A DNA stretch of 64,000 nt from Polyodon spathula (Eukaryota > Chordata > Actinopteri > Acipenseriformes > Polyodontidae): contig NC_054564.1 of assembly GCF_017654505.1 (NCBI RefSeq), forward strand, positions 7,925,838-7,989,837, written 5' to 3'. Under the pieces are notes generated by a model that was not told where the DNA came from, made no database searches, and worked only from the letters and a program-made list of their open reading frames with translations. The translations under genes were made by a program, and so were the position numbers. Position 1 is the first letter of the stretch; each line of letters starts with the position of its first letter. Shown here one piece after another: positions 60,688-64,000 of the stretch.

Positions 60688-62640
60688 CACGTTGCTTCAT
60701 TAAATCGCTGAGCTCTGACTCTGTCAAACTTGTGCAAGTAAATAAATACTCAAATCTTGGTGGAGCCCTCCTTAAAAGTTTCCAGAGGGAAACGTCTCGG
60801 TCTCACGGTGGCTCTCTGTTGCATCTCCCTCCGCCTCGGCGAAACTGGCTGCGGAGACACTCCGTGGGAGAAAACCTGGAGGCTTCCCTCAGAATGACAG
60901 GACCGATCCGGCTCGAAATCTCTTCCCCCGTAAGGAGAGGCAGCTCGGTACAAACAAAGGCAAGGAGCGCTCTGCCCAGAGAGAGTGGGCTGCAGAGAGA
61001 GCCCTTGCTCCCGTGGGCTGTGCTAGCTTTGCAGCGCTGTTTCACCAGCAGCCGCTCGTAGGAAGGGAAAAGGGGTCACATTTAAATCTTTCTCTCTCCG
61101 CCCCCAGACGTTTCATTAAACCATACAAATCACTCAGAGAGAGAGAGAGAGAGCTATTAGCAGTCTTTATCTGTGCAGTGTAGAAGAGCTTGACAGGGAT
61201 GCAGGTAGATGTAGATTTAATCCCATTAAATGTTTAATCTCTAGTCCCCTTGCCGGCAGTCTCATCACCGCTTTAAACAAACGCTGCGGCTTATTCCTTA
61301 TCTGATAGGAATATCTGAGGAGGTGTTTCAACAGGTCCGGGATCCAAACTTCCCGAGGCTTATAATTCCGATGCAGGATATAGATTGATTTCCAGGACTG
61401 CCACCCTCACGACAAAGCCCTGTTCATTGCAACGACAGCAATGCAAGGCAAGGCCAGCCCAGTGAGACGTTGCATTTGTATTCTGACAAACTGGTCATGT
61501 TAAAAGCAGCTAGGAAGCTCCAGCTATTCCAGCAATATTCTAACTTTGCTATCATCTTCTTCTTCTTCTTCAGAAACACTCTGCCATGTTATTTTCTGTT
61601 TCAGTCGCCCTGTAACCTTCAGCAGTTTAAAATACCTTTCAGATTTCTAACATGTCTAGGTACAGCTGGCACATCGGAGTGTAACCTCTAAACTGTTCCC
61701 CCCTGCATCACTCTGCCCCCAGGGGATGAAATGCATAGGGAAGTAAGACCTCGAAGAACAGCGGGGATACTTCATGCGTTCTCTGAAGTTGCAGGCGGGA
61801 CCAGTTTAGCTGTTTCGCGCTGGTGTGCCAGCTGTACCGGGAGAGAAGACGTGTTTGAGATCGCTGTTGAAGCCACACAGGCTCTCTTGAGTCGAGCTGC
61901 ACGGGATTTTTGGGGTTCCACCCGAGAACCAGCTCCAGTCTTAACCTCAAAAGCTCAATACAATTCCCAAACAAGCTCATCTCAAACTCCATGATAGTGT
62001 CATAAAACTGTGTAATAAATCCGACTCGGCTACTCGGAACCGGACCAGGGCAGACGGGCTGAAGGACTTCCTCTCCCTCGGAAAGGTTCCTCTGTTCCGG
62101 CAGGATGTTTGTGTAGGTCTGGGGTGTAAGTGGTCCACTTGAGCTAGGATGACGTGGTTTGTAACGTGAAAAGCCCTCGACATGACTACTAATCAACAAG
62201 GGGGGAAAGCTTTTATTAAGATATCAAAGGTCCCTGCAAAGCAAAGCGATGCAACACTCGCTAACAAGCATTGCAATAATAATAATAATAATAATAACCG
62301 CAAGCCATTCCCTGGGGGGACTCTCTCTCCTGTACAAACGTGTCCTCACAGGAATTCACACAGAGAGGTTCCTAACACACACCAGAGCTACTCTACGCGT
62401 TCAAAAGGGATTCAAAGAACAAACGAGTAGCTCTGTGAGTATTTAGCAAAGACTCACACAGAAGCGTTGCCCCAATTACACGAGCAGCCTTATCGCTAGA
62501 CCAGCCTTCGTTGTGACCAATGAAAAAAATGACTATATATTATTACAGCATTGTAAATGCTGTTAAGTAAGGGCTTTGTGTCTTTGAGAGAGCACAGCGA
62601 TAATAACAACAATACTTTGATCAGAGCCATCTCTTCCAAC
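60688..62640. other. Intergenic sequence, nothing recognised
   Basis: CpG-containing stretch at 60790-60990. Frames at 60681-61061 and 61708-62199 (minus) lack domain features. A short AAT repeat is at 62275-62297. Confidence 0.5.
61655..61720. repeat. Dispersed repeat shared with 58960-59030
   Basis: TACAGCTGGCACATCGGAGT and CCCCTGCATCACTCTGCC align with TACAGCTGGTACACCCGAGT and CCCCTGCAACACTCTGCC at 58971-59025. Confidence 0.55.
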
Positions 62641-62643
62641 TGC

Positions 62644-62665
62644 CTATATATATATATATATATAC

Positions 62666-62720
<55 letters not shown>
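62644..62720. repeat. (TA)n(CA)n compound microsatellite
   Basis: About ten TA units, then about 27 CA units. Confidence 0.95.
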
Positions 62721-62721
<1 letters not shown>

Positions 62722-64000
62722 GAGTGCACTACCTCAGCAATATCTAACGTGTTTTGTTGGAAACTGCAAATAATAAATAAATAGATAGATTGCATTGTGT
62801 CTCAAGCCCAGTAAATAAAGTTCCTATTGATTTTGACCTCCAGCGTAATCTATTTTTCTGTCTGCCAGCACAGCTCTGCAATAGCAGAGGATCATGTGCG
62901 ACGGCACTGCAGATAATTCGACTATACATCAAGCCAGCGTTACAACTGGAAGCGCAAAAGCGATGCATCATGTTTCACACAGAGATTACTTAGCGGTGGA
63001 GTTCAGAGACCGGCTCCCAAATCAAACCAGCTTTCAACCGCGGTTTTCATTTTTCTGTACAGTGTATGTATATGTATATACAGTTTTGTTATTATTTTGC
63101 TGAAGCGATGTTATTGGCCGGTCTTTCTCTCAGTTTAAAAGGGTCTCTACACAGTTTATCGGACGTGCTTCTCACATGGAAAGCCAAAGCGTAATTGAAT
63201 CCATCCTGTTTGTTCTGTGTCCGGAATCGAAGTAGCGAAACGGTTTCATGCGTTTCCCGAAAATACACGTGTGTTAAGGAGCGGATAGACGGGATGCCTG
63301 TGCAGATAATGGTTGTGCAAAATGTGTCTGGTTTATAGACAAATTTAAAACACACTGGGGATTACAAAAATAATCTCAAATCTTTATTTTTTTCTTCTTC
63401 TTTTAGATTAACCTCACAATATTGTGGCGTGCACGGGGGAAGGCAGCAGCAGGGCTGGTAGGTGACATAATCCCATACAAAGCGATATTCGCTCCTTGCA
63501 AAGGAGCCGGCTCTTCTGTACAGCGGTACCGGTGCTGGAGTGCGGGAGGTCCCGGGTGGGTTCTCCGCCTGTGTGTGTGGATTGCCTCGCTATGTGTGCT
63601 CGGGATCCGGGATCGCTACAGTATATATGTATGTATATATATTAACACACAGTCGCTTGTGTGGGTGACCTGTTATTGGTAACACTTCAGTTTAGGTATT
63701 CTATAAACATGTTATTAATCATGCTGTTAACAGTTACAGAGATAGTAAGACTCTCGTTATACGCTTTTGCCATTGGTTATAACGGATATAGTCTGTCTGC
63801 CTGTCTGTCACTCTTTTGCTGTTAAATGAAATGATCGGATAACGTGATGGAAAACGCAGTGCAACAGCGCCATCTTGTGGTTAGTCTGAAGTGCAACAGC
63901 CACTGTGTTCAGCGTTAGAATGACTTTGTGATGCAGGTCCGGTGTTTGAGGCCAGTGGTCTCCACGACTTTGTAGATATTACAGAATTAACCCCCAATTC
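62721..64000. other. Right-edge intergenic sequence
   Basis: No exon recognised. A GGTAACACTTCAGTTTAGG string at 63678 resembles the start of the dispersed element at 26578 but diverges soon after. Confidence 0.5.

Noticed and set aside
61708..62199. 163-codon minus-strand frame
   Set aside because: No domain recognised, overlapped by frames on the other strand, and its left part lies in a dispersed repeat.

Overview
This is animal nuclear DNA, almost certainly from a vertebrate and most likely a ray-finned fish. The evidence is a GT-AG style exon encoding an EGR-family start, vertebrate TTAGGG repeats, a very high load of CA/GT, GATA, CT and ATT microsatellites, several tandem minisatellites, and repeated copies of a Tc1/mariner-like miniature element of a kind common in fish. 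I lean towards a non-teleost lineage such as sturgeon or paddlefish, but nothing in the window proves it.

Only one protein-coding piece can be supported: the first coding exon of an EGR3-like zinc-finger transcription factor gene at the left edge, on the minus strand. Its start codon is at 236-234 and its splice donor at 79-78. Exon 2, with the zinc fingers, lies outside the window to the left. A short promoter at about 540-640 carries a TATA-like box, a perfect serum response element (CArG box) and two CRE-type sites, the arrangement expected of an immediate-early gene. The remaining ~63 kb is upstream, intergenic DNA.

Layout: EGR3 exon 1 and promoter (1-650); a 57-bp minisatellite of about 41 units (2.35-4.69 kb); a ~0.9-kb uninterrupted homopurine tract (5.89-6.81 kb); a cluster of AP-1, CRE, octamer and EGR-like sites (7.15-7.51 kb); a perfectly regular 44-bp array of 38 units (9.73-11.4 kb); a 66-bp array (12.3-12.7 kb); a long CA tract (14.4 kb); dispersed mobile-element fragments (17-33 kb); a 71-bp array with alternating monomers (21.2 kb); a second long CA tract (30.3 kb); a ~490-bp interstitial telomeric array (31.7-32.2 kb); a 59-bp array (34.2-35.2 kb); GATA/GACA repeats (36.4 kb); a tRNA-like fragment amplified in 24-bp steps (39.6 kb); a very large 70-bp array of hairpin-forming units (42.7-49.5 kb); a near-perfect inverted duplication with ~240-bp arms (49.7 and 51.2 kb); a 45-bp array of 26 units (54.5-55.7 kb); a 52-bp array whose units keep tRNA box A and box B spacing (57.15-57.76 kb); and mostly single-copy sequence to the end.

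No operon-like or multi-gene system is visible. The long open frames in the repeat arrays arise because the units are multiples of three without stops; they are not genes. What stands out is structural: hairpin arrays, an inverted duplication, tRNA-derived minisatellites, an internal telomeric tract, and immediate-early-type regulatory sites near the EGR3-like gene.
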